Part shown: positions 56,569 to 64,000 of the stretch, in pieces | How positions within the stretch are numbered: the first letter of the stretch is position 1 | Layout of the letters: every line of letters starts with the position of its first letter | Assembly: GCF_039652555.1 (NCBI RefSeq) | Contig: NZ_JBDJAF010000003.1 | Span: 124,001 to 188,000, forward strand | Direction of reading: 5' to 3' | From: Parafrigoribacterium mesophilum | Lineage (GTDB): Bacteria > Actinomycetota > Actinomycetes > Actinomycetales > Microbacteriaceae | DNA length: 64,000 nt | Made by a program: the position numbers and the translations under genes | The notes under the pieces: model-generated | What the model was told of the DNA's origin: nothing | Seen by the model: only the letters and a program-made list of their open reading frames with translations | The model's database searches: none

Positions 56569-57263
56569 TTTCCACTCCCAGAGCTTTGCGCGGAGGCGAT
56601 GCCGCGTCCGTGCGCATATTGGGCCAGCAGTTCGCGCAGCATCCGTCTGCCGCGATGCAGACGGCTCATAACGGTGCCTACTGGAGTTTTCATGATGTCG
56701 GCAATCTCCTGATAGGAGAAGCCCTCCACGTCGGCGAAGTAGACCGCCAGGCGAAAGTCTTCAGGGATCGACTGCAACGCGTCTTTGACGGCGCTGTCGG
56801 GCAGGTGATCGATGGCTTCCGCCTCTGCCGAACGCGATGTGGTTGCCGTCGCAGACACGGCATTGCCGAGCTGCCAGTCTTCGAGTTCATCGATCGTGCC
56901 CTGGTACGGGTCACGCTGCTTCTTGCGATAGCTGTTGATGAACGTGTTGGTCTGGATGCGGTACAGCCACGCCTTCAGGTTGGTGCCCTGCTTGAACTGC
57001 TCGAACGCGGCAAAGGCCTTGACGAAGGTTTCCTGCACGAGGTCCGCCGCGTCGGCCGGATTGCGCGTCATCCGCATCGCCGCCGCATACAGCTGGTCCA
57101 TGTAGGGCAGCGCTTGTTCCTCGAACAGTGCGCGCACGTCGCCGGACTCCGCCGGCGTCTCCACGGCCTCGGTCTCCGGCGGCACGGATGCGGCCGATTC
57201 CGCCTCGCGTGAATCAGCAGCGTTCGAATCGAAGTCTGCGGCATCGCCGGTCGAAGTTGTCAT
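56565..57263 (-). CDS. sigH: ECF sigma factor for thiol-oxidative stress (SigH/SigR)
   Basis: 232 residues from ATG 57263. A 45-residue acidic tail (DFDSNAADSREAESAASVPP) precedes region 2 (LFEEQALPYMDQLYAAAMRM, NPADAADLVQETFVKAF, TNLKAWLYRIQTNTFINSYR) and region 4 (PEDFRLAVYFADVEGFSYQEI, TPVGTVMSRLHRGRRML). It drives thioredoxin and mycothiol genes in relatives. The frame stays open upstream to 57398 without a stop, over the aroA start, so a longer isoform like Streptomyces SigR' could exist. No GGAAT-N18-GTT promoter was found. It is divergent from aroA. Confidence 0.92.
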   Translation of the reverse strand: MTTSTGDAADFDSNAADSREAESAASVPPETEAVETPAESGDVRALFEEQALPYMDQLYAAAMRMTRNPADAADLVQETFVKAFAAFEQFKQGTNLKAWLYRIQTNTFINSYRKKQRDPYQGTIDELEDWQLGNAVSATATTSRSAEAEAIDHLPDSAVKDALQSIPEDFRLAVYFADVEGFSYQEIADIMKTPVGTVMSRLHRGRRMLRELLAQYAHGRGIASAQSSGSGK

Positions 57264-57384
57264 CGCCGCCCAGCTTACTTTGCGAGGGGAGAAGCCATCT
57301 AGGCGTGCGAGCGGTGGCTGGTCGAGCACAATTGTCACTGGCCACCCCTGTTCGATCCGTGTTCTGCCGATACTCTGGTAACCA

Positions 57385-58788
57385 ATGCTTGTATCCAACT
57401 ATTCCGCGCCTGAGTTCGATCCGTACGACGACAACAACGAGTTGGTCACCGATTCGGGTCCGTGGGCCGCGCCCCTGGCCTCGCATCCGCTGAACGCCAC
57501 CCTGCGCCTGCCCGGTTCCAAGTCGCTCACCAACCGGGAACTCGTGCTCGCCGCCCTCGCCGACGGCCCATCCCTGCTGCGCGCACCGCTGCACTCGCGC
57601 GACACCAACCTGATGGTGGACGCACTGAAGGCATTGGGCACCTCCATTGTCGAGGTGTCCGGATCCGGCAAGTTCGGCATGGACCTTCTGGTGACCCCCG
57701 GCGAACTCAGCGGCGGCGCGTCGATCGAGTGCGGTCTCGCCGGCACCGTGATGCGTTTCGTTCCGCCGGTGGCCGCGCTGGCCCTGGGGCCGGTCGCTTT
57801 CGATGGAGACATCAGTGCCCGGAAACGCCCGATGCGGGGCACTATCGCCTCGCTGCGTGCGCTGGGGGTAGATGTCACCGACGACGGCCGCGGGCGCCTG
57901 CCGTTCAGCCTGTATGGGGAGGGCGCTGTCGCCGGTGGGGAGATCGACGTGGATGCCTCCGCGTCGAGCCAGTTCATCTCGGCGCTGCTGTTGGTCGCTG
58001 CGCGCTTCACCAACGGGCTGGCGCTGCGGCACACCGGCGCCACGCTACCCAGCCTTCCGCACATCGAGATGACCATCGACACTCTGGCGGCCCGCGGCGT
58101 GCAGGTGCAGACGCCGCAGCCTGGCCACTGGATCGTTCCGGCCGGGCCGATCGCGGCGCGCGATGTCGACATCGAACCGGACCTGTCCAACGCCGCACCG
58201 TTCCTGGCGGCGGCCCTTGTGGCCGGTGGCACGGTCACCATCGATGGCTGGCCGGAGGAGACCACCCAGGTCGGCGCCCGGCTGAAGGAACTGCTTCCAC
58301 TGTTCGGCGCGACCGTCACCTTCTCGGAAGGCGCCCTCACCGTCGACGGCGGCACGGGCGTGGCCGGCGATGGCATCCCCGGTGTCGAGGTGGACCTCAG
58401 CGACTGCGGCGAGCTCGCGCCGGCACTCGTCGCGTTGGCCGCTCTGGCATCCGGCCCCAGCCGCATCACCGGGATCGGTCATCTGCGGGGGCATGAGTCG
58501 AACCGGCTGGCGGCGCTGACCGCAGAGATCAACGCCCTGGGCGGATCGGTCACCGAGTCGGACGACGGCCTCGCCATCGAGCCTGCCCCGCTGCACGGCG
58601 GTCTCTGGCACACCTACGAAGACCACCGGATGGCGACGGCCGGTGCCATCATCGGACTGGCGGTCCCCGGCGTGGACATCGAAGACATCGAGACCACGAC
58701 CAAGACACTGCCGGAGTTCGCGTCGCTGTGGCTCGGACCGCTTCTGGGGCTGACCAGGGTCTCGGTCGATCCGCTCAGCATCCTGTAA
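57385..58788 (+). CDS. aroA: 3-phosphoshikimate 1-carboxyvinyltransferase (EPSP synthase)
   Basis: 467 residues from ATG 57385; a TACTCT -10 box eight bases upstream makes the mRNA nearly leaderless. Motifs: LPGSKSLTNRELVLAALADG (PEP/shikimate binding), LAGTVMRFVPPVAA, ASASSQFISALLL, DLSNAAPFLAAAL, HESNRLAALTAEI and YEDHRMATAGAIIGL. It joins PEP and shikimate-3-phosphate in the sixth shikimate step. The N-terminal 25 residues extend beyond the usual start and are hydrophilic. rsgA starts 4 bases after its stop. Confidence 0.95.
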   Translation: MLVSNYSAPEFDPYDDNNELVTDSGPWAAPLASHPLNATLRLPGSKSLTNRELVLAALADGPSLLRAPLHSRDTNLMVDALKALGTSIVEVSGSGKFGMDLLVTPGELSGGASIECGLAGTVMRFVPPVAALALGPVAFDGDISARKRPMRGTIASLRALGVDVTDDGRGRLPFSLYGEGAVAGGEIDVDASASSQFISALLLVAARFTNGLALRHTGATLPSLPHIEMTIDTLAARGVQVQTPQPGHWIVPAGPIAARDVDIEPDLSNAAPFLAAALVAGGTVTIDGWPEETTQVGARLKELLPLFGATVTFSEGALTVDGGTGVAGDGIPGVEVDLSDCGELAPALVALAALASGPSRITGIGHLRGHESNRLAALTAEINALGGSVTESDDGLAIEPAPLHGGLWHTYEDHRMATAGAIIGLAVPGVDIEDIETTTKTLPEFASLWLGPLLGLTRVSVDPLSIL

Positions 58789-58792
58789 GTCG

Positions 58793-59818
58793 ATGAGCTG
58801 GCTCACCGACTCCGGCGAAGACGATGAGGACAAGTACGCCGACTTTCAGGCCAGGGTGCGCCCCAACCCCAAGGGCAATCGGGCGCGCACCAAGATCCGC
58901 CCTGGGCACGAGGATGCGGTCACCGGACGGGTGGTGACCGTGGACCGCGGGCGGTACACGGTGTTGGTCGGCGAGCGCACCGAGGCCGAACGCGTCGTCA
59001 CCGCCTCCCGGGCCAGCGAGTTGCGCAAACATTCGATCGTCACCGGTGACCTGGTCGACATCGTGGGCGACACGTCGGGCGACACGGGATCGCTCTCCCG
59101 AATCGTGCGCATTCAGCCGCGCGTGACCGTGCTGCGCCGCAGCGCCGACGACACGGACGAGGTGGAACGCATCATCGTCGCCAATGCCGACCAGATGCTG
59201 ATCGTCGTCGCCGCCGCCGACCCGCAGCCGAGGCCGCGCCTGGTGGACAGGTACCTCGTCGCCGCGTTCGATGCCGGCATCGCGGCCATTCTCTGCGTGA
59301 CGAAGACCGATCTGGCGGACCCCACCGAGTTTCTGGCGAACTTCGCCGCGCTCGATCTGACCGTGGTCACCAGCACCCAAGATGCCATCCCGGTCGAGGA
59401 GCTTCGTGACCTGCTGGCCGGTCACACCACCGTCGCGGTCGGGCACTCGGGTGTCGGCAAGTCGACACTGGTGAACGCACTGGTGCCGCAGGCGCATCGA
59501 GCGATCGGGCGGGTCAACACGGTCACCGGGCGGGGTCGGCACACCTCGTCGTCGACCGTCTCGTACCGGGTGGGCGATGGCTGGATCATCGACACACCGG
59601 GGGTGCGGTCGTTCGGGCTCGGCCACGTGAACCCGGACAACATCCTGCGGTCCTTCACCGACCTCGCCGTCATCGCACAAGAGTGCCCACGGGGCTGCAC
59701 GCACCTGCCTGACTCGCCGGACTGCGCCATCATGGAACGCGCCGAGTCCGGTGACCTGGGCACGATCGGCAAACTCCGCCTCGACTCGCTACAGCGCCTG
59801 CTCACCACGCTTGCCTAG
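58793..59818 (+). CDS. rsgA: Ribosome small-subunit-dependent GTPase A
   Basis: 341 residues. N-terminal OB fold (VVTVDRGRYTVLVG), then the circularly permuted GTPase in order G4 TKTD, G1 GHSGVGKST near residue 219, G2-like GRHTSSSTV, and G3 DTPGVRSFGL. The C-terminal zinc-binding domain shows CPRGCTHLPDSPDCA. It helps late assembly of the 30S subunit and is released by GTP hydrolysis. It shares a transcript with aroA, a frequent order in this lineage; hisN follows on its own -10 box. Confidence 0.94.
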   Translation: MSWLTDSGEDDEDKYADFQARVRPNPKGNRARTKIRPGHEDAVTGRVVTVDRGRYTVLVGERTEAERVVTASRASELRKHSIVTGDLVDIVGDTSGDTGSLSRIVRIQPRVTVLRRSADDTDEVERIIVANADQMLIVVAAADPQPRPRLVDRYLVAAFDAGIAAILCVTKTDLADPTEFLANFAALDLTVVTSTQDAIPVEELRDLLAGHTTVAVGHSGVGKSTLVNALVPQAHRAIGRVNTVTGRGRHTSSSTVSYRVGDGWIIDTPGVRSFGLGHVNPDNILRSFTDLAVIAQECPRGCTHLPDSPDCAIMERAESGDLGTIGKLRLDSLQRLLTTLA

Positions 59819-59847
59819 CGCCCACCCATCCCCCGCATCCACCCCGC

Positions 59848-59853
59848 TACCCT
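59848..59853 (+). promoter_or_regulatory. -10 box of leaderless hisN
   Basis: TACCCT, six bases, then GTG 59860; no ribosome site is present. Confidence 0.45.
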
Positions 59854-59859
59854 TGAGAC

Positions 59860-60648
59860 GTGACCGACCTGCAGCCCGACCTCCAACTCGCGCACCGTTT
59901 GGCCGACGCCGCCGACGCCCTCTCGCTGGCGCGATTTCGTGCCGACGACCTGGTGGTCAGCACCAAACCGGACCTGTCACCGGTGACGGATGCCGACAAG
60001 GCCGTCGAGCAGGACCTCCGTTCGGCGATCACCCGGGAGCGACCGGGTGACTCGATCCTCGGTGAAGAGTTCGGCACCGTCGGCGAATCCCGCCGACAGT
60101 GGATCATCGACCCGATCGACGGCACCAAGAACTACGTTCGCGGAGTGCCGGTGTGGGCAACACTCATCGCCCTCGCCGTCGACGGCGTGCCCCAGGTAGG
60201 CGTGGTGAGCGCACCGGCGCTGGGCAAGCGCTGGTGGGCCGCCAAGGGCAGCGGCGCCTGGATGCGTGACGCCGTCCTCGGTGAAACCGAGCGCAGCATC
60301 CGCGTGTCCGCCGTCGCCGACCTGGCCGACGCTTCCGCCAGTTGCAGCGGCCTGAGCCGTTGGGACGGCGCCGGCAAGCTCGAGAGCTATCTGGCGTTGT
60401 CCCGCGCGGTGTGGCGCACCCGCGATTACGGCGACATGTGGGCGTACATGATGGTCGCCGAGGGCCTTGTGGATGTCGCGGGCGAGTTGGACCTGCAGGT
60501 GTACGACATGGCGGCCCTGGTCCCCATCGTCGAGGAAGCCGGCGGCAGGTTCAGCTCGCTGGACGGTGAACCCGGCCCGTGGCACCACAGTGCCGTGGCG
60601 ACCAACGGACGCCTGCACGAGGCTGCGCTGGCGATCCTGAATTCCTGA
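59860..60648 (+). CDS. hisN: Inositol-monophosphatase-family histidinol-phosphatase
   Basis: 262 residues from GTG 59860. Metal-binding motifs are GEEFGT (Glu), DPIDGTKNYVRG, and the later YDMAALVPIVEEAGG in place of the usual WDxAA. The spacing and SRWDGAGKL region fit the HisN type of actinobacteria, which completes the histidinol step, while the IMPase fold also includes inositol phosphatases. It follows rsgA in the same direction, the usual place of hisN in related genomes. Confidence 0.85.
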   Translation: MTDLQPDLQLAHRLADAADALSLARFRADDLVVSTKPDLSPVTDADKAVEQDLRSAITRERPGDSILGEEFGTVGESRRQWIIDPIDGTKNYVRGVPVWATLIALAVDGVPQVGVVSAPALGKRWWAAKGSGAWMRDAVLGETERSIRVSAVADLADASASCSGLSRWDGAGKLESYLALSRAVWRTRDYGDMWAYMMVAEGLVDVAGELDLQVYDMAALVPIVEEAGGRFSSLDGEPGPWHHSAVATNGRLHEAALAILNS

Positions 60649-60669
60649 ATTTCGCGCGCATCCGCACCG

Positions 60670-61365
60670 CTACAGCGACTCGATCAGCTCTGGCGCGTTG
60701 TTCTTCACACTGTTGACCGCCTTGGACACCGCGTAGTAGCCCAGCTCATGGGCCACCTCGAACGAGGACTCGTCGAGCAGGTGCAGCAGGTCATCGGTGC
60801 CCAGGCCGTCGCCGAGCCAGTCATCGTAGGCATCGGCGTCCAGGCACGCCGGCATCCGGTCGTGCACCTCACCGGGGGCGACGTGCGCGTCCCGGGTGAT
60901 GATGGCCACGGACAACCGCCAGCGCTCCGGATCATCCGCTGCCTTGGTGCGGTCCGGCCACGCGCCCACCACCCCGGCCATCGCGAGATCTGCGCCGGGT
61001 TCGTGGATGAAATAGGGCTGTTTGCCGCCCTCCTGCAACTGCCACTCGAAGTAGCCTTTGGCCGGCACGATGCAACGGCGGGACGCGAAGGCGGCCTTGA
61101 ACATTCCATTGGTCGCCACGGTCTCGATGCGCGCGTTGATGATCGGCTTGCCGCCACCGAAGCTCGACGCGGTCGGGGGCACCAAACCCCAACGCACCAG
61201 GTCAACCTCGCGCCGTCCGCCGTGCTCACGCACGATCGGTACCGGATCGGTGGGGGCCACGTTCCACGACGGGCGCCACTCCTGCAGTCGCGCCGTTCCC
61301 TCGGCCGCCACGAACTCGGCGATCAGTTCGTCGGTTTCCTTGTCCATCGCGAAGCGTCCGCACAT
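60670..61365 (-). CDS. SRAP-domain protein (HMCES/YedK type)
   Basis: 231 residues. After removal of the initiator Met, Cys2 (MCGRF) is the residue that binds abasic sites in single-stranded DNA. Other family motifs are PSWNVAPTDPVPIV, DLVRWGLVPP, INARIETVA, RCIVPAKGYFEWQ and the late His in VHDRMPACLDADAYDDWL. It shields abasic sites at replication forks by a thiazolidine cross-link. It is convergent with hisN and has a leaderless -10 box. Confidence 0.93.
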   Translation of the reverse strand: MCGRFAMDKETDELIAEFVAAEGTARLQEWRPSWNVAPTDPVPIVREHGGRREVDLVRWGLVPPTASSFGGGKPIINARIETVATNGMFKAAFASRRCIVPAKGYFEWQLQEGGKQPYFIHEPGADLAMAGVVGAWPDRTKAADDPERWRLSVAIITRDAHVAPGEVHDRMPACLDADAYDDWLGDGLGTDDLLHLLDESSFEVAHELGYYAVSKAVNSVKNNAPELIESL

Positions 61366-61371
61366 GCGACC

Positions 61372-61377
61372 ACGCTA
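61372..61377 (-). promoter_or_regulatory. -10 box of leaderless SRAP gene
   Basis: TAGCGT on the minus strand, six bases, then ATG 61365. Confidence 0.45.
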
Positions 61378-61394
61378 CCCCGGCGCCGTCGGCT

Positions 61395-61766
61395 TCACAG
61401 CGATCCCAGCCACAGCCCCAACGCCGCCGCGAGCACGGAGAACACCAGCATGCCGAGCCCTGTCGCCAGGGCGCTGAAGTACCGTCCGGCCTGAACGAGT
61501 CGCACTGTTTCAACGCTCGCCGTGCTGAAGGTCGTGTAGCCGCCGAGGAATCCGCTGCCGACAATGAGGTGCCACTGCTGCGGCAGCCCGTGCGAAATCG
61601 CCAGTCCCGTGACCAGCCCGAGCAGCAGCGAACCGGTGACGTTGATCACGGTGGTGCCGAGCGGGTAGGCGGAGCGGATTCTGGCGGAAATGAGTCCATC
61701 GAGGACGAGTCGCGCCGCGGCGCCGAGGCCACCTGCCACGGACACCAGAACCACGGTGACGATCAC
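61395..61766 (-). CDS. crcB: Fluoride channel CrcB/Fluc, second subunit
   Basis: 123 residues from GTG 61766, overlapping the first crcB stop as GTGA. Four hydrophobic segments and the Fluc motifs GGLGAAARL, YPLGTTVINVTGS, SGFLGGYTTFST are present. In Fluc the conserved Asn (TVINVTG) and the Phe pair (GGYTTFS) line the fluoride pore. Paired crcB genes in Gram-positive bacteria form heterodimers; this is one half. Confidence 0.93.
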   Translation of the reverse strand: MIVTVVLVSVAGGLGAAARLVLDGLISARIRSAYPLGTTVINVTGSLLLGLVTGLAISHGLPQQWHLIVGSGFLGGYTTFSTASVETVRLVQAGRYFSALATGLGMLVFSVLAAALGLWLGSL

Positions 61767-62209
61767 CGCCGGCCGCCCCGACGGGTGGCGACGCGGATGC
61801 CCGCGGCGGCGGCCAGCGCGCCGAGGACCACCGTGGTGAGCGCGTACGCGACCGCCAGACCCGCCTGCCCGCTCCTGACCAGGGTGTCCGTGTCGACCGC
61901 CAGGGCGCTGTAGGTGGTGAACCCGCCCAGGAAGCCGGTACCGAGCAGGAGTCGGGCGGCACGGCGCGTCCCCTCATCACCGCCGCGGCGTGTCAGAGAC
62001 GCCAGAAGCACGCCGAGCAGGAACGCTCCGAGGATGTTGACGCCGACCGTCGTCACCGGAACGCTCTGCCAGGAAGGAAGCGCCTCCGTCAGGCCGATAC
62101 GAGCCGCTGTGCCGAACGTGCCGCCGAGTGCGACCAGGCCGATGTAACGCCAATGCAGGTGCACCGGTCGACGCGCCTGCGGTGAAGCTGGCGCGGGATC
62201 GATCGGCAC
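61763..62209 (-). CDS. crcB: Fluoride channel CrcB/Fluc, first subunit
   Basis: 148 residues from GTG 62209; TTG 62218 would lie inside the -10 box and is less likely. Motifs: ALGGTFGTAARIGLTEA, VTTVGVNILGAFLLG (Asn), TGFLGGFTTYSALAVDT (Phe). The protein has a longer cytoplasmic N-terminus than its partner. With the second subunit it should form a dual-topology fluoride exporter in the membrane. A universal stress protein gene ends 30 bases upstream. No fluoride riboswitch fits into that gap. Confidence 0.93.
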   Translation of the reverse strand: MPIDPAPASPQARRPVHLHWRYIGLVALGGTFGTAARIGLTEALPSWQSVPVTTVGVNILGAFLLGVLLASLTRRGGDEGTRRAARLLLGTGFLGGFTTYSALAVDTDTLVRSGQAGLAVAYALTTVVLGALAAAAGIRVATRRGGRR

Positions 62210-62216
62210 TGTCGTC

Positions 62217-62222
62217 AATATA
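62217..62222 (-). promoter_or_regulatory. -10 box of leaderless crcB
   Basis: TATATT on the minus strand, seven bases (GACGACA), then GTG 62209. Confidence 0.5.
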
Positions 62223-62239
62223 CACGGCGGCCGGCTCGG

Positions 62240-62761
62240 CTAAGCGTCCTCCCAGGGCAGCTTCTCCCCGCGCGGCGTCGGCGAGACCGGAATGACCATC
62301 ACCGGCCGCTTCTGGCGGTGCGCCAGGTGCACCGCCAGCGAACCGCCGAAGAACTCCTGGATGCTGGAGCGCGCACCGTCACGGGTGCCAACGACGATCA
62401 TCTCGGCATCCAGCGTGTCCGCCAGCTGCGCCAACGCCCGGACCGGTTCCCCGGCCACCGCGTGCACGCTCCACCGCACCGCTTTGTCTCGAAGCAGTTC
62501 TTCGATATGCCCCTGGAGTGCTGCGTCGAATTCCGCATCCCCGAGCTCGGGCAGGTCGGGATCGAACGGCAGCGTGACCGGCGACCCGTCGGGATTCTCG
62601 CCGACGGTGTAGCGCGACCGGTCCACGCCGACGCAGACCAGTTCCGCACCCAGGGCTGCAGCGAAGTCCGCGGCCCGAAGGAGCACGGCATCCGACTGGT
62701 GTGGCACCACGCCCACAACGACCGACTTGGCACGACCCGGCACATCCGCTTGTTCACTCAC
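62240..62761 (-). CDS. Universal stress protein (UspA family)
   Basis: 173 residues from GTG 62761. The Usp fold is seen in VVVGVVPHQSDAVLLRAADF, LVCVGVDR, and the nucleotide-binding loop IVVGTRDGARSSIQEFFGGS, then VMVIPV. The loop is GTRDG-x4-S and not the strict G-2x-G-9x-G-(S/T) of ATP-binding Usps, so ATP binding is uncertain. The protein is a single-domain form of above-average length. It is divergent from the DHA2-type transporter. Confidence 0.87.
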   Translation of the reverse strand: MSEQADVPGRAKSVVVGVVPHQSDAVLLRAADFAAALGAELVCVGVDRSRYTVGENPDGSPVTLPFDPDLPELGDAEFDAALQGHIEELLRDKAVRWSVHAVAGEPVRALAQLADTLDAEMIVVGTRDGARSSIQEFFGGSLAVHLAHRQKRPVMVIPVSPTPRGEKLPWEDA

Positions 62762-63024
62762 GCTTGTCCACCCATCCTGGGCCTCCCGCTGTGCCACCGC
62801 CGTCGCGATCGAAGGCGGTGTGCCCGCAAGTTTCGCAGATTCCTTCAGGGTTCGGCAGCCCCATCGACCAATACTGCAGTTGTGCATTATTGCAATCTGT
62901 GCAATAATATCCATCGTGAGTGTGCCAGATCGGGCACCCAATTCACCGGGCAGTTCCGCCCGAGGCATCCTCGAGCTCCTCGGCAATGCCCCTCACCACT
63001 TCCGAGAGGTACTCCACAGACTCA
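62762..63024. other. 263-base divergent control region with unclear coding
   Basis: The gap between the Usp gene and the transporter start. It holds a promoter with a perfect palindrome (62880-62910). Downstream of it, a reading frame from GTG 62916 opens with about 36 plausible codons (ILELLGNAPHHFREVLHRL) before running out of phase under the transporter. A second frame from GTG 62920, or ATG 62989, would extend the transporter N-terminus in phase. Neither has a good ribosome site. Confidence 0.4.
62880..62910 (+). promoter_or_regulatory. Promoter with palindromic operator for DHA2 transporter
   Basis: TTGTGC (62880-62885) and TAATAT (62905-62910) are candidate -35 and -10 boxes 19 bases apart. 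Between and over them lies the perfect inverted repeat ATTATTGCA-ATCTG-TGCAATAAT (62886-62908). The shape is typical of TetR or MarR operators, which often control such pumps. No regulator gene is visible on this side; it may lie beyond the window. Confidence 0.55.
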
Positions 63025-64000
63025 ATGACCACCACCCAAATTCGAAGCACCAAGACCCCGGCCCGGGCATCGCACGAAACCAAACGCGGCCTCATTCTCA
63101 TGTTCGTCGGCCTCATGCTGGCCATGTTCCTTTCGGCCCTGAGTTCGACCGTGCTCAGCGCGGCACTGCCCACCATGGTGGGCGAGCTCAACGGCGTCGA
63201 CGAGATGCTGTGGGTGATGACCGCCTACATCCTCGCCTCGACCATCATGATGCCCATTTACGGCAAGGTCGGCGACCTGATCGGCCGCAAGGGCCTGCTC
63301 ATCGGCGCCATCGTCATCTTCATGGCCGGCTCCGTGATCGGCGGCCTCTCCACCAGCATGGGCATGATGATCATCGGCCGTGTCGTGCAGGGCCTCGGCG
63401 GCGGCGGACTGATGATCCTCTCCCAGGCGATCATCGCCGACGTGATTCCGGCCCGCGAGCGCGGCAAGTACATGGGCATCATGGGCGCCGTCTTCGCCGT
63501 GTCGTCCGTGGCCGGCCCACTGCTCGGCGGCTGGTTCACCGAGGGTCCCGGCTGGCGCTGGACGTTCTGGATGAACATCCCTCTCGGCATCGTCGCGGTA
63601 TTCGCCGCCGTCAAGTTCCTGCACATCCCGCGGCACGATCACGCAAAGCCGCGCATCGACGTGTGGGGCATGGCGCTCATCGCCGCCACCACGACCTGCC
63701 TCGTGCTCGTCGCATCCTGGGGCGGCAATGACTACGCCTGGGACTCCCCGACGATCATCGGCCTCATCGCCGGAACGATCCTCGCCGGGATCGCGTTCGT
63801 TCTCGTCGAGCGCAAGACTGCAGAACCGCTGATCCCGATGATGCTGTTCAAGGACCGCAACTTCAACCTCACCACCTCCGCCGGGCTGCTCACCGGTGTG
63901 GCCATGTTCGGAGCCGTGGGCTATCTGCCCACCTACCTGCAGATGACCTTCGGGGCGGATGCGACCACCGCGGGGCTACTGATGACCCCGATGATGGGTG
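63025..64000 (+). CDS. MFS transporter, DHA2 (EmrB/QacA) type, 3' end outside window
   Basis: 325 codons are visible from ATG 63025 to the window end. TM1 is LMFVGLMLAMFLSALSSTVL with the motif D1-like ALPTMVGEL. Motif A is GKVGDLIGRKGLL, and motif C, typical of antiporters, is GAVFAVSSVAGPLLGGWFT. About 14 helices are expected in the whole protein, of which nine or so are here. It should export drugs or toxic organic compounds with proton exchange. In-phase GTG 62920 or ATG 62989 could give a longer N-terminus; ATG 63025 is the usual distance before TM1. A palindrome in its promoter suggests repression. Confidence 0.88.
   Translation, partial: MTTTQIRSTKTPARASHETKRGLILMFVGLMLAMFLSALSSTVLSAALPTMVGELNGVDEMLWVMTAYILASTIMMPIYGKVGDLIGRKGLLIGAIVIFMAGSVIGGLSTSMGMMIIGRVVQGLGGGGLMILSQAIIADVIPARERGKYMGIMGAVFAVSSVAGPLLGGWFTEGPGWRWTFWMNIPLGIVAVFAAVKFLHIPRHDHAKPRIDVWGMALIAATTTCLVLVASWGGNDYAWDSPTIIGLIAGTILAGIAFVLVERKTAEPLIPMMLFKDRNFNLTTSAGLLTGVAMFGAVGYLPTYLQMTFGADATTAGLLMTPMMG

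Noticed and set aside
62219..62239. Possible fluoride riboswitch before crcB
   Set aside because: Only about 30 bases separate the Usp stop and the crcB start, and the -10 box fits a leaderless mRNA, so no aptamer can be accommodated.

Overview
The window is high-GC chromosomal DNA (roughly two thirds G+C by eye) from an actinobacterium, most likely a member of the Microbacteriaceae. The lineage call rests on gene types, not on a database search: an actinobacterial Kgd with E2 and E1 domains fused, a mycothiol-type SigH/RsrA pair, a GuaB1-type IMPDH relative, a RamB-like regulator beside GTP-dependent PEP carboxykinase, an MshA-like glycosyltransferase, and many start codons placed 6-7 bases after a TANNNT -10 box (leaderless transcripts). 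No rRNA, tRNA, CRISPR array, transposase, phage gene or clear pseudogene was seen. Genes are tightly packed, with many 4-base start/stop overlaps and no gap above 300 bases.

Layout. 1-2074: GntR/FCD regulator (cut by the window edge) divergent from an MFS transporter. 2080-8613: the least ordinary region. A five-gene operon (MDR dehydrogenase, divergent PTPS/QueD-like protein, GT4 glycosyltransferase, UPF0104 membrane protein, RibD-C/DHFR-like reductase) diverges from a large membrane protein that joins a CDP-alcohol phosphatidyltransferase to an LtaS-like alkaline-phosphatase-superfamily domain. 8610-15038: small membrane protein, YtrA-type GntR, a redox operon (CaiB/BaiF protein, molybdopterin oxidoreductase, flavin reductase, DUF6510), a Tat-lipoprotein bicovalent flavoprotein, and a Pr6Pr membrane protein. 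15168-21932: sugar operon with ROK repressor, ABC binding protein and two permeases, GH4 6-phospho-glycosidase and BadF-type sugar kinase. 22005-26588: glycerate kinase, RamB-like regulator and pckG (carbon switch). 26663-35256: ECF sigma with a membrane partner, PspA, arginase-family protein, enoyl-CoA hydratase, flavin disulfide oxidoreductase, MshA-like GT4, amidase, small SRPBCC-like protein. 35277-41215: ABC exporter pair, ung, SDR, then metY and metX (homocysteine by direct sulfhydrylation). 41219-45083: two-component array with two LuxR response regulators, one intact kinase and one kinase-like membrane protein without a recognisable ATPase domain. 45093-52316: thiamine-binding-type protein, GT87-like membrane protein, nnrD, HAD hydrolase, two CBS/CorC membrane proteins, guaB1. 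52449-62761: kgd, rsrA-sigH, aroA-rsgA-hisN, SRAP protein, paired crcB, universal stress protein. 63025-64000: DHA2-type MFS transporter, cut by the window end.

Beyond genes, three copies of an ~82-base inverted-repeat element (21884, 29873, 50715) lie after gene 3' ends, and one supplies the last codons and stop of the sugar kinase. Several clear palindromes sit in promoters (ROK gene, metY, histidine kinase, DHA2 transporter). The best candidate for an undescribed system is the 2080-8613 locus, whose parts suggest a pterin-like cofactor or conjugate linked to glycosylated, membrane-anchored polar lipid chemistry; that function is inference.
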